Source: Rhabdornis inornatus (Eukaryota > Chordata > Aves > Passeriformes > Rhabdornithidae). From it: 64,000 bases of DNA. The stretch spans positions 1,005,058-1,069,057 of the forward strand of contig VWZS01009792.1 of assembly GCA_013397075.1 (NCBI GenBank), written 5' to 3'. The notes under the pieces are model-generated. The model saw only the letters and a program-made list of their open reading frames with translations, did not search any database and was not told the origin of the DNA. The translations under genes and the position numbers were made by a program. Positions 13,501 to 25,800 of the stretch are shown piece after piece; the first letter of the stretch is position 1; each line of letters starts with the position of its first letter.

Positions 13501-14335
13501 TTATAAAACTGTGTCTGTGTGTCATCTTTTTGAATTACTGGGGTTTGCCCCAAAGGAGCTGTTTTCAGTCTGTTGTTTAGGGTACCCTACATTCAGTGTG
13601 GGATAGTTTTTATTGGATTGCTTTCTGGTCACAAGAAGGATGGATTTGTTGTAGGTGTTAACCTTGAAGATTTGCAAGATTGCATTTCCACTTGCATTCT
13701 TATTTTTAGGGAATTGCATTGATGGAAGGGTTAGTGAATAAAATACACAAACTAACTTTTTTGCTTTGATTGGTGGCTGTTGTTTAATCAACAAGTTATT
13801 GTCAAGCAGTATTTTAGTTGCTGTGTAATGTGAAGAAATAGCTATGCACTTTTCACAATGTTGTATGGGAGAGGCACTCCACTTGTTGCATCTCAGATTT
13901 GGTGGGGTGAATTTTATTTTGAGTTGTAGTACATGGCATGAGTTTAGACACAAAGAAAAACCTGTACTGTTCACTTCTCTGTCATGTCCAGTTATTGATT
14001 CCAGTCGAGCACACCATAGTCAGATGCAAGTTGAGAGTTGAGGGCTCATCAGTAAGGCAAAGAGCGCACAAAAGGACATTAATTCCTGCTGAAAACGAAA
14101 CAATCTCTTGCTGTTAATCTGTTAAAAAGAAAAAATTCTTCCATTTTCGATAGAAACTAGTCACAAATCTTTGGCTTGTTTGTTGTCTCCACCATTTATG
14201 CAGTTAAACTTGGAGGAGCCTTCTTTGCAATAGTTGGTAACGTGTTCATTCTTGAATACTCATTCTCACATCGCATGGTATGTTTGTTTAAAGCCTTCTG
14301 CACTCCCTTTAAGAGGAAAGCCCTAACCAGCCATG
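10557..14335. other. AT-rich leader or intron sequence upstream of mir-99a
   Basis: No repeat of known family and no coding signal. The minus-strand frame 13522-13974 (150 codons) is asparagine/lysine/serine-rich and looks like chance. If the promoter at 10.1 kb is real, this is intron or primary transcript leader. Confidence 0.5.
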
Positions 14336-14416
14336 CCAATTGGCATAAACCCGTAGATCCGATCTTGTGTTGAAACGCACTGCACAAGCTCGCTTCTATG
14401 GGTCTGTGTCAGTGTG
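14336..14416 (+). ncRNA. MIR99A: mir-99a microRNA precursor hairpin
   Basis: The 5p arm at 14348-14369 matches mature miR-99a-5p over 22 bases, and the 3p arm at 14385-14406 matches miR-99a-3p. The central GATCCGATC separates it from miR-100, which has GATCCGAAC. The arms pair into a stem with a 15-base apical segment (14370-14384) that differs from the human loop, as I recall it, at about five positions, so the loop has drifted while the arms have not. A basal UG lies at 14334-14335, 13-14 bases before the 5p end, where Drosha substrates often carry one. I see no exact CNNC motif 16-18 bases after the 3p end. The product is cut by Drosha and Dicer and loaded into Argonaute. The miR-99/100 seed family is known to repress MTOR, IGF1R and SMARCA5. 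let-7c begins 718 bases downstream on the same strand, implying one primary transcript. Confidence 0.98.
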
Positions 14417-15055
14417 GTGATCTGGCAAAACTTCATGCAGCACCCACTGCAGTGGTGCTTGACAACAAGCCCACATGAGTGTACAAAACCATGTACTGAT
14501 TTTGCAATTCTTCTCTTGTCCATTGCCTTCCAACTTGATTAAGGGTTTTGTTCTTTTATAGGCTGCTTAAAGCATCTTTGGCTTAATATCTTACTAAAAT
14601 TTAGAAAGAGGTGTGAGGGAATCGTAGAGTTTTCAATGAGAGAGTGTAGGATATACAATTTCCTGGCCTTATTAAATATGCCATTCCACAGTATTACACT
14701 CAAAAAGAAAGAAGCTATTTATATTTTATTCTTATTGTAAAGTAAGACCAAATACTCATTTCTTTCCAGAAATGTTCTGGGCTTGCATCATCCCTGTCAA
14801 ATATGTATCTATATATATACACACACGCAACAAACGTATATATCTTTATACATATGTAAACAGGATAGAACAGTAGTCCTACCTCTGCAGTAGATAAGTC
14901 AATCTAAGAATATGCCTTATTGTCTGAAAAGTGGGGAATAACTGCAGTTGAAAGCCTCCCTCCATGGGAAATCCGTAGGCCAGTGGCTGCTGTCACATTT
15001 CAAAGAATGGCTGAAGAAATGAAGAAGACTTTATGGTCACCGTCGGAAGCTGTGT

Positions 15056-15139
15056 GCATCCGGGTTGAGGTAGTAGGTTGTATGGTTTAGAGTTACACCC
15101 TGGGAGTTAACTGTACAACCTTCTAGCTTTCCTTGGAGC
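15056..15139 (+). ncRNA. MIRLET7C: let-7c microRNA precursor hairpin
   Basis: The 5p arm at 15066-15087 matches mature let-7c over 22 bases. The G at mature position 19 (TATGG) distinguishes it from let-7a (TATAG). The 3p arm at 15111-15132 matches let-7c-3p. The whole 84-base precursor, including the 23-base segment between the arms, appears identical to human let-7c as I remember it. A CNNC motif (CATC, 15150-15153) lies 18 bases after the 3p end, the usual place for the SRSF3-dependent processing signal, and a UG-rich run (15051-15056) flanks the 5' base. let-7 acts as a late-developmental differentiation signal, repressing LIN28, RAS genes and HMGA2, and LIN28 in turn blocks let-7 precursor processing. 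It sits 0.7 kb after mir-99a, the tight pairing kept in all known miR-99/100-let-7 clusters. Confidence 0.99.
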
Positions 15140-16010
15140 ACACTTGAGCCATCGAGGAATTCATCACCACTTTAATCTGATCAGGGAAAGTATGCAAAAA
15201 GGTATTGTTTCATGGCTGTACATAATGATCACTCTGAGGCTTTATTGATGTTGAAATAGTCCTGATGACTTGATTATTTCATTTAAATCCTGTTATGAAC
15301 AATGCTGACACATTGCCTTAATGGACTGTGACTATGTACTGCAGACACTTAAGGAAAGAATTATGATTATTTTAATTCCATTAACATGAAAGCTTTAAAA
15401 GTTATTTTGGTTTATAAACTCAGGAAAGTACCAAGTATTTAATGTTTTTTTCTTTCTCCAGGGAATAGCTTGTCCTATACATTTTATTTTTGTTGCTGGC
15501 ATTATAGAGGTCTGTATTTTTTTGGAAAGGAAAAGAACATTTTCTTTTGTCCTTAAAATACTTTCCAGAAAATATTGCGTGCTACTGCTTGTATAGCAGT
15601 GGCAATGTCAGAAGTTGATCCTGTTCTTCCCTGGATTTATGATATTATTTCTTTGTGCCTGAAGAACTCAGTGTTATGAGCACATATCTAAATGACCTGC
15701 AAGTCCACCTGTGTTCCCACCTTCCTGTGACTCACTGGCCCCACTCTGGGGTCTCAGCACCTGTGTCCTTACACAGCATGTCAGGCCAGGGTCAGACCTG
15801 ACCCAAAATGCCCATGTCTGTTTTGGACCTTGATTCGTCTTTCTAGCTCAGCAGGACTTGGAGAAGTCACACTCCCTGTGCAAATGGTTTCCAAAACACT
15901 GGAAACTGCCTCCGGTGTCAGGTCCCAGCACTGGGTGCCTCCACCCATGTGGAATGGGTGCTGTTAAAATTATCCCTTCTCAGTCCTGGTGCTTTCTGTC
16001 TCTGTATGCC

Positions 16011-16028
16011 TTTTTTTTTTTTTTTTTT
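16011..16028. repeat. T18 homopolymer
   Basis: Eighteen T in a row, within sequence that is otherwise non-repetitive. It lies about 0.9 kb after let-7c. Confidence 0.95.
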
Positions 16029-19000
16029 AAGGCAATACGTGAATGCACCAAGGGAAAAAAAAAGATCCCAATCTGGCTCTGGAGACAAAATTGGGTTTGT
16101 GGAAGTTTATGCCTCAATTTGTGTGACCCCATTTCATTCTGGTTTGCAGCTATCCTGTCTGGAAAAACAAAGAAAAAAATGTCCCTTATTGTGTACATCC
16201 CATAAGCAGGTATCCTAACAAAAAGACGAAAAGAGTGAGTGTTTCCACTCCTGGAAACAACTATAAAGCAAGAGAGAAAAGAGCTGTGCCTGTATATTCC
16301 CCCTGATTTTTTAAGTGAGTGTAACTGACCTCAAAAATGAGGCCTCCCCAGTGAGATGGATACACATTATTGCCAAGGTCAGAGCATCTGGACCAGACAG
16401 TGATGCTCATTCCAAAATAGTTGGGAAAAAGTGATACTGTCTTTTTCCACATACTTTTCCATAAAAAGTGAAAAGGAGTTTTATTTTCAAGAATAATGTG
16501 TCATTAAAGACAGCAATAGTGATAATTTTGCTGGAAAGTGATTTAAGTTTGTTTCTCTAATGCAAAGGAGTGGAGCAACACCCCTGTGGTGTTGTTGTCA
16601 GGGGCAGATCAGACTCCCATGGGATGAGGAGAGGGTGAAATGTGACTGTTCTACATAGGGCTGAGGGCTCTGTTTCTGGACCTCCCATGTTACCAGCAAA
16701 CAGTTCTTTTTAAAGGGTACTTTGAAGCCCTGAATTTCTGACTTTACTTTTATTGGAGGTGATCATAACAAGTTGTTTGATATTTACAATGTTTAGTTAA
16801 GTTTTGCATCAGCAAGGACAGTTAAGAATGTTTATTTTAAGTGGATTTGAAGGTTGATTGTATTTTGGTTGTGTTTTCTTTCCATGTCTGTCTATTAAAA
16901 AAATCATTTGCTCACATGTTTGTCTCCTATCAGCTTAAGGTTTACCTGAACCCTTTTCTAGATAAGGAATAACAGGAGGAGATGAAAATGGATTTAGTTT
17001 ATCTTTCTAACAGCACTTATTTTCAGTGATTAATGTTTGTGATAGGAAGTTGATAAAAAGGATCTGCATGACAGGTGGATCCAAACTGAATTTTAAGCCC
17101 ATCTTAAAGTATATGGGACAGAGAAGAGATGAGGTTGAGTGAATCAGAATTGTTCCAAGCTGATGGAAAATGCTTAAGGGAGCAGTGGTTAAATGGGAGG
17201 ATAGAGGAGAGACCTCCATCAACCAGTGAAGCCTAGCAGGGACCACTCACAATTTGAGTAAAAGCTGCAATATCTTCTGTGGATTCAGAAAGACTCTGGT
17301 CACCAGTACATTTTCTTTTGTTATTTTAATTTTTTTTTCTTTTGTAATTTAAGTTCACTGGAAAGAAACATTGTGATTGCTGGTTTCTGCCAACAGAGCA
17401 ACAGGTGTTCAATCCTTTTATATTAATTCTTCAATTAGTTGCAAAATAAGGGGAATTGTTTATACTAAGCTGAACTGAATAGAAATGACTGATGCAGAAA
17501 ATGTGGGAATGTTTCATCTGTCCTTCTAAGGCATGATAAATTTGTAATTCTATCAGGCCTAGTTGCAGGTTGCTATGCAAATTTTCATTGCGGCATCACC
17601 AGCTTTAATGAATATACATTTTGTCTATTTCTTTCTCTGTTTTTTAATTTAGGTTTTTTACCCTGTAATGTGCAATACATTGTTTTGGCAAGAGTTATCA
17701 GGTTACAAGCAAAAATGAATGAGACTGTGAGGTAATTTTGAAGCGGATTAAAGTAGAAAATGAAAAACAAAGGGGAAAAAAAAAGCTCTATTAAGAACAG
17801 CTGGATGGAGTTAGGTCTTCTGTGATTTCATTTTAAAGTCATAAAAGATATTGTCTGTTTTAAGTGAAGTCTGACATATTTTACCTTTGCAGTGTGGTTG
17901 GAATATAAGTGTGCCTCCTAGGCTCAGCATCACACTGATGCGATGCTTCTGTAGGAAATAAATGCACTTTGTGACATGGCTAAACGGGGATGGGTTCCAA
18001 CCTAGGGCCCATCTGAGATTGTTTGTTCCTGTAAGTAAGACAGAACATGGTCATTCTTGTGCCTTTACTTTGCTTCTTGCATTTGAAAAAAATCTCCGTT
18101 AAGATACTCAGGGAAAATCTGGAGATCTAATGGATCTGCCACTCCCAGTTGTTCCTTTGGGACACATGTCCTCAATGTTTCACAAGTTTGGTCCTAAAGA
18201 AAAGCTGCAGAGGCACTGAGCCTTTTGCTTGCCACAGTTTCCTTGGAAAAGATTAAGTCTGATCCATGGTGAGCCCTGGTTCCCAACAAAGGAATTACAG
18301 CATGGCAAAAACCCACTGCAATGCCAGGTCCTGCCTGTCTTAAGAGCTGTTGCTTCAGAAAGCTGGGGAGAATTTGTATTTCCTTCTGCAGTCCACAGGG
18401 TCTTTGTCCAGAGGCACATCCAAAGAAAACAGTTAGAGGGACATTTCTGAGTTAACAACCATGATTTGGAAGCACTGACGCAACTTTGGTGTTTTGGGCG
18501 CAGACATTCTGAGACCTTTTCCTGTACCAAAGCTGCCGTTAATCCAGTTTACCAGAAGAGGTAAAGTAAGTTATTACTAGTTTTGTGCTGTTGAAATAGC
18601 ACAGAGTAGTCAAAAATATATGAGCAAATTTCTGGTTTTGTTATTCTACTCAGCAAAAGAAAATGCTGAGTTTCACTTGGTCTCATCCTTTGTTTAACTT
18701 CCTTGTCTTCAAAACGGTTGAAGTTCTTTAGAGATTTTTGGCTAAATAATGTGTTAAAATATTTAAAAGCAATCCCAGAAAAGGTTTTCCTCGCAAATCT
18801 GTCCCTTAAACATGACAAACAGCCTTTAATAATCTCCAAAACTTGCTTATTGAAACTCTTCAACAAGAGACCTGGGATAGGTTGCTTAACTGATAAAGTT
18901 GGAATAGAGGTACACTTGATATTTTTCAGATCTTTTGGATGTGGTTTCTTATGACATTCATTTATCTATTGAGAGCAGCTTCTGATATTTTTAATAAAAC

Positions 19001-19306
19001 AAACATTAAATACATATGGCAGGCCCTGTTTAAATGTGGGTATTGTTTTTATAGCACAGTTAAATACAAGTTTGAAAAGCTAATGCTTTTGTATTACACA
19101 GTACAGAAGAATGAAATTGTTTCAGCTTTGGCCTTCTCATAGTAAAAATATTTACATTAGAGTGATCTTTTTCGGTAGAGTTAAATTCTTCATAAGGCTT
19201 CTGGACATTTCAATTGTAATTCATTGTAAACTATATCATATATATGAAAATTTCAGGCTAATTTAGGTTTTTTCTCTTTTTCTTCATCTCTTCTTTCATC
19301 TTTTCT

Positions 19307-19359
19307 TACTGTTTCTACTTCTAGAAACAGTAGCAGCAAGACTCATATTGATGAGTCTT
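19307..19359. other. Two adjacent perfect short hairpins
   Basis: The first inverted repeat pairs 19307-19317 (TACTGTTTCTA) with 19322-19332, an 11-bp perfect stem with a 4-base loop. The second pairs 19338-19346 (AAGACTCAT) with 19351-19359, a 9-bp perfect stem with a 4-base loop, only five bases later. A pyrimidine-rich tract (about 19270-19306) precedes them. The first hairpin overlaps a good 3' splice-site-like sequence ending in CTAG at 19324. The stems are too short for a miRNA precursor and have no T-run like a Pol III terminator. Confidence 0.6.
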
Positions 19360-22019
19360 TTCAAGAATGCTTTCAAAATCTAAGTAAACACTCAAAGATC
19401 AGGCCTCTTTTTTTGTTTTCTAGGATGATATCCTCATGTTCCGGAATTCCTTTCTCCTTATCCCTTCTTTACAAATATCATTGGCATGGTATTTGATCTT
19501 ACAGCAAAATAGGCATGGATCCCTTTGCTCTGTATGGGTTTTGTTGCACCTCCTTTTGCATGGAAAGGTCTCCCCCATAAACACCTGTACTTGGAGGTTT
19601 TCTGGATGAGGTAGTTGTCTGGCTTGAATAAGACTGGCACTGATATGCACCACCCGTTGCACCAAGAGCCTCATTGAAAGGTCACAAATATAGAACAGAG
19701 ACTAATCGTTTTTCTAAGGGTCGCAACAGCCTTGTGTACTGCTTCTCTTTCATGGTTGGGAAAAAAAAAGGAGTGGTGAGCACTTTTATTTTCTTGCATA
19801 TGATTAACTTACATATCTTATTCTTGTATTGTCTTTACCTGAATGTTATGAGTCACCTCAACTAAACTTTATGTCCATGGTTGAGAGATTTATCTCAGTT
19901 AATCTGCGGTTTATCTGGGAAATGCAAATCTCTTCCTTTTACTTTTGGTCTCCACGCATTTTTCCACTGTTCTCTTTTTTGATTTTTCATTTACTGACAG
20001 CATGATAATCCTGGCAATGGATGTAGAACATTGCAGATATACTGGCAACAGGGGTGGATTGGGAGTGCCCTGATGGCTGGAGAGAAGAATGGGTTTGCTG
20101 CCATGCTTATAAGGTTAGCAGAAACCAAAGTTTGCTCAAAACATATTGTCCATGAGTCCTTTCTGTCTTCAGCTTGGGAAAGGTAATAAAACTATTTATT
20201 ACTATCACCTTTGTAGGTCTACCTTGAGATCATAGGGTTGAATTTGCTCAAACTATGTGTAACTCTCATCTTTCAAAGCCCCTGGACAATAAAAGTAGTG
20301 TAAGGCTCACTTTTCCCTGACAAAAACCCAGCCTTGTGGTTAGTACAATATCTAAACAGATTTGCATGTCTAAGAAAAGATGACTGTCAGTTACATGTAT
20401 CTTTATGTATATTTGCTGCTGGGAATTTTGCTTGGCACTACACTGAAATGAACAAAAGAACACAATCCCAAAATTCTCCATCTCAGCCATTGCAATTAGT
20501 TTGCTGAGACAAATTTGTTCATTTTCCATGTTAGAAAGAAACCATCATATGGGAACTTGACCATGTCAACTTCTCTGTTGCTTGAAAGAACTTTGCTTTA
20601 GAGTATGGATAGCATTTGGAGCATGCTAAATCCATGTAAATGGCTGGTTTCCTGGAAAGTTACCCAAGGAAGATGTCCTCTCTGGGCCAGGAAATAGATT
20701 CCATGGTAGCTTATGATCAGGAGAGATGGAGGCATGGCTTGAAAGTGCCTCTGGTGTTCAAGTGTTCTGGGCTGAGGATCATTGGCTGCTATTCTATATC
20801 ACAGCCTGTCCAGCAAATCTTGGACTTTCAGAGAGTATTTCCATCTCCACCTTTTCAAAAATATGAAGTGCTCTTAATTTGCACAACTGAAAGGAATTTA
20901 TTCCGTAAGTTTCTTGAACCCACAGATTTGCATGTGTTTTTAAGCTGAGCGTTTTATTGGGAGGAGAATTTTTTAGTGGTAGAGTTTTTACTAAAGTAGG
21001 ACAGATATTATGTTGAGCTAAGTTGTTTGAGAGCTGCTGCTGAGGCTGACGTCCCTGTGGGACTGGGGGACAGGGACCAGTGGACCCATGCAGGTGTTCA
21101 GCTCTGCACTAAGTAATGTTCTTTTGTCCAAATGCTAACTTTTGATCCTTAGGCTAGATATTCCCAACAGTATGTATTTTACCATATTCACTTCTAATTT
21201 CTTCAGCTCTACTGCCCAAATATATATTTCCATGTTGTGTATGGCAAGGAAGTAAGCTCAGACCACCTAAATCATGTATTGCACTTGTGTATCATCACTG
21301 CCTGGGTAGGAAGGCAGTGTCTGAAAATTCCTAGCCTCTGCTATTTACAGCCCACACACACTTGGAAACAAGACTGCAGGCTCAAGTCCATCTGAGGTGC
21401 CACAGCTGGCAGTTTGGCTACTGCCCTAAGGAGGTTTTTGCTTGAGAAAGTATTTTTGTCTTTAGGCAGCATTTATTCAGGATGTGACTTGTGAAGTACA
21501 TGATTCCTGTGGTGCTAAAGGCATTTTTGTGAGTGATTATTATTAAATATTGCAAAGCCTATTGCTCTTCTTAAATGTTTATCTTCTGATACAGGAAGAA
21601 TTTAGATGTATTTTTATCCTTATTTTGGTTTTGAATTATAGCTGTAACAAAATGTAAATTTTAGCGATGAGTCTAAGAACCTAACTCATACTTAGCGCAA
21701 CATTTTGAAGCGATCCTGCTTTTTTTCCCAAAATATCTTGGGCATTTAGGAGCCAGCATCCTGTTATTTAACAACGTCAGGGCAAGTTTTAAAAGAGAAA
21801 CCTCAGGTGTAAGGGCATTTTTACAGCTGTTTGACCCAATGACACAATGTTAAATATATAAAGTGGTTGGAGCTGCCTCTAGGTTGTGCTTCTGTATGTG
21901 AGACACTTAAACATGGAGTGCCAATACATTCTTAGCCGCTTTTATGAGACAATAGCACCTTAATTTCTCTCCTCTGGCTGTTGTAAAGAAAGGCAATATA
22001 AACAATGCAGCCAGAGAAA

Positions 22020-22640
22020 ACAGGCGCAGCTTGCGCACCTGATACTCCTATTGATGCTGCTGCCAGCCGGGCAGCAAAAACGGGGACATAGGACTCCTTT
22101 CCTCCCCTTGCCCTGCACTGTGGGAGGAGTTGTCTGCCGTGGGACACAGTGCTATCCCCAGCCTTCTGTTTTTAGGGCAATGCCATCAGGGAATGCTGCC
22201 AGGCACTCCTGCCTCCATCCTTAGCACCAGCAGGCACCAGGAGCCCTTGAGCGCTGTTGGGGCAGGGGTGGCTCTCACTGGAAGGGGCTGCAATCACCAC
22301 CCCAGCAAGGACAGGGATATGCCCCAAAGGAAGGAATTGAGTGTGGCATTGAGTCAGTTCAGGGTGGTTTTTTTTTTGGTTAAAAAAGTCCAAGTGTTGG
22401 TCTGTGGAAGTAAACACGCAGTGTGCCTAATGAATGTACTATTTATTAGCTGTGTGAGCTGCTGGAAATACCAAAGCGGATAAGGGCTGCAATTCAAGGC
22501 CACGGGGCTGGGAGCACACAGCTCCCTAAGCCAGGAGCCAAGGACGTGGGAATCCTCCCCAAGGAGTCCTCCTCACCCTGGGCGTCCAGAGGGATGTCAG
22601 GCTGTGCTCATCTCCAGGCAGGAGGAGGTTTGCCTTAAGG
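22020..22640. other. GC-rich patch without recognisable gene or repeat
   Basis: The local base composition rises sharply against AT-rich flanks, with runs such as 'tcctccccttgccctgcac' and 'gctgccaggcactcctgcc'. Frames of 117 codons (+, 22130-22483) and 81 codons (-, 22172-22417) overlap it, but they have no family signature and are expected from fewer AT-rich stop codons. Near 22540-22580 a clustered CCTCC/GGAGT sequence and, at 22639-22648, the palindrome AAGGATCCTT are visible. It could be an unrecognised old repeat or a regulatory element. Confidence 0.3.
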
Positions 22641-22664
22641 ATCCTTCTCCTACGTGAGGAGCGG

Positions 22665-22830
22665 CTGTTCTTTGCTATTGTGTAATTTGATTTGGCTCTA
22701 ATTTAATGACAGTTCTTAGCAGGCTACATGATTTGCAAGGCTGATTTCAATTTTTATTGATTGGGCCTTTAATTTACTTGGACTTGCACTCAGGAGCTTC
22801 ATCGGAGATTTAATGGAAGTCTGCAAAACC
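22665..22830. promoter_or_regulatory. Candidate conserved non-coding element with homeodomain-like sites
   Basis: The block is unique-looking AT-rich DNA with closely spaced homeodomain-type words: GTAATTTGATTTG, CTAATTTAATGA, TTTTATTGATTGG (about 22752-22764) and TTTAATTTAC. This density and the lack of repeats or simple sequence resemble vertebrate developmental enhancers. Conservation cannot be tested here. Confidence 0.25.
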
Positions 22831-25800
22831 AGCTTGGTAAGGAATTTCTTGATGGAACTTGAACTCAAATGATTCAATAACAAGTCACTCAGGTGCAGTG
22901 TGAAAATATTTTAAGAAAGAAAATTCTTAGTTAAACTTTGCTTTTTAAATAGCAGTTTGGCAAATCCGTTATTTAAAACCTTTCTTTGGATTCTTATGAT
23001 ATTTTTCCCCCAAATTGTCACATTCAGTATCTGTTCAAAGGTAAATTAAATATTTCATTTTTAGAATTTTGCATAGTGGGCTTTTAAAGGGGACATCTTG
23101 GAGATTATAATTGCAAAACTCTAACTGAAAGTAAGTGAACTTATACCTTCTGGAAATCTATTATTTTATTAATTAGTAAGAAATTTACCAAATGCAGAAC
23201 AAATTCTGTAAAACCTGCAACAGTCTCCTACTTACTTTCATGCTGCAGGTATTTTTCAAAGTAAAGATTGCAAAGCATAAAAATCGATTATATGATTTTG
23301 AAATCTATCAGTAATTTTCTAAAGACAAGCTTTATTTTTTAAAAATATTTATAAATTAGTATTCATAAATTTTAGAAATGAGTGCTCCAAGCAGAGAGGA
23401 GCAAGGAAGAGGTCAATTAATGATAATTTTTGTTACCTTTTCCAAAACCAAACCTTTGCACTTGAACTAACGAATGAAAAAAGCAGCAAGACACAGAATG
23501 TATCTGTATGGGAGGAAGAAAGGAATAAGGAGGATGAATTATTATGTGATAAGTGTAAGAGGATGTAAGAGAAGGAAGGAAGGAAATTGAAGCTGCACAT
23601 GGAATAAGAGAGAGGCTATGAGGAATGGAACTGCAGCCACTGCTCATTGGCACTTAGAGGGGCTCTGGGCATGTAGCCACAGGAGTTCAGGAGGGTGTAA
23701 GAAAAAAAGGAACTCGAAAGATATGGGGAAAGGACATGAGGATGCTGTAGCTTCACATCGTTGTGCTTCATCCACATTGGTCCATCTTGGTAACTGTGGA
23801 ATATCAGAAGGAAAGATTTACAGGCAAAGCTTCATATTTGTAAATAAACAGAATATTGCCTCCTGGGAACAAGTTTTTGTATTTCCTTGTCAATTCCTAT
23901 TTATTTTATAAGCAGAAAACTCCATTATAATATATAAATTTGGAGGGCAGTAACTATGAAAAGTAGTATCTGAGGGTACTACACATTTCAGACAGATTGA
24001 AACTATCTCAAAATTATCCCCCACTACTGAGAATTAGGAACCCAAAAATATAAATCTACAGATAAACTGAAAATCCAGAGCAAAGGCACACAGCCATCAC
24101 TCTGACTAATACTGACACAGGCAATATAGTAATGATACTGGTTAGTTCAGTCTAAGACAACAAACACTAAATGTGATTATATTATGGCCATATTCTAACT
24201 GCACAGTGTCATCATAAGGGAGAATTAACTCATGTGTGTGCCCTTCTCTTGGCATCTTCTCAGTGTATTCGCGTAAATGAGAAATATAAAACTCCCGAAA
24301 GCCTGAATCAAAAAGAATAAGATAACCCCATCTTTTATATGAACTGTAATTAATTTGCAGCCTGTTACCACAAAACTTAATTTAGGGAAATTCCTAGTTA
24401 GAATCAAGAATGTTAAACATTTCTGTGGATAAGAACAGTATGTGCAGTGGCGCTAGAAGCAGCAATATTTCTGATTCAAACCATGCACTGAAGACTTATT
24501 GAGGTTCCAGAACTTCTTTCTCTTTAAAATTATAAGAGAATGAAGTTTGTTGACTGCTGATCATTTACAGACACAGAATGATGGTCTATTAGTCCTTTTC
24601 AGAGTGTAATAGCAGTTCCATATGACAAAAATTAGTGGAATATCTCATTAATTCCCTAAATGTCACTAAACTGGTCAAGTCGTTATAAGTTTCCATCTCC
24701 TTGAAGCAAATTTAGCTGCTTCCAGATTTTCAGTTCTGTGAAAACATCTGCACAATAAATCTGTTAAAACAGCAGGGTCTTCATTGGGAGATACCATGAT
24801 CTTAACCTATTGAGCTATTTCTGTGAAGGAGATCAGCTTATTCAGCATCCAAAAAGAGCTTAAAGATTTGCATTCAAGCTTGTTTTAAGGAGAATTTGTG
24901 CCTCTCTATTCTATACATGAACACTAATTTCTCTTTGCAATCAAAGGAGAAAATGTGAATACTTATGGTATAAGAACTAATATTATTAGGTATTTTCAAA
25001 TTTGAGTTTTGCGTTACAAGGTTATTTTCTTGTTAAGTGAAATGGCTAAGCAGTAAAACAGGCTTTTGCTACAGTTATGGAATGGTGATTTGTTCTTTGC
25101 CTTAATCTTCACATCTGGTATCCTCAAAGCTTTTGTTTTAAACAAAAAGCAGTATAACACAAACTGAAGTGAATCATATTCATAGGCACTTTTGTGAGGG
25201 AAAAAAACTCCAAACAATATTGTCTTCTAAAAGACAATCCTAATTTACCAGATAGTAATTTCTTATTGGAGAGAATTACAGTAATTTTACAAAGATTTTA
25301 GCGTTGCATTAGAGGATTCTACTGACTTTTCTGGTCATCATCAGTTGTTTCTCTTCTCTCCATTTGATAGAACTACAGTATACCAGTCAGGCCTCAATTT
25401 ACTGCTGCTTTTGGTCAGTGCATTTTATATAATGCATATCCCATGCAGCTTCCTATATGTGATGCTACATTTTTAAGACCTGATAGTAAATTTCTCCTTG
25501 AATGAAGTATTGAGTGAAGATTTATTTCAGAACTAGTGATCATGAAAACAGGATCCCTGCATAAAGTGTTTACTAATGTAAGTCCATAGTTCAATTAACA
25601 TATATTAAATTAGAAAATACTGAGAAAGTAAAGTTCTCAAAATGTATTAAGTACATTGCTTTCATTTATGTAATTTTTGGCTCACCGCTTTTCTTTTAGA
25701 ATGAGAGTAGATCCTCAATAATACCTTAAAATACCTTAAAAACCATAAAACCTCACTATCAGAAGAAATAAATAAAATCCTTGCTGATGTTAAAATATTA

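Larger units (their letters stand above)
15140..22019. other. AT-rich DNA after let-7c, probably host intron
   Basis: Apart from the T18 at 16011 and the hairpin pair at 19.3 kb I see no supported feature. A 10-bp imperfect hairpin with one G-U pair sits at 15580-15604. No CR1 fragment is recognisable here. Confidence 0.5.

Noticed and set aside
18107..18114. 8-mer seed complement of miR-125 (CTCAGGGA)
   Set aside because: About one such 8-mer per strand is expected by chance in 64 kb, and no pairing extends beyond the seed.
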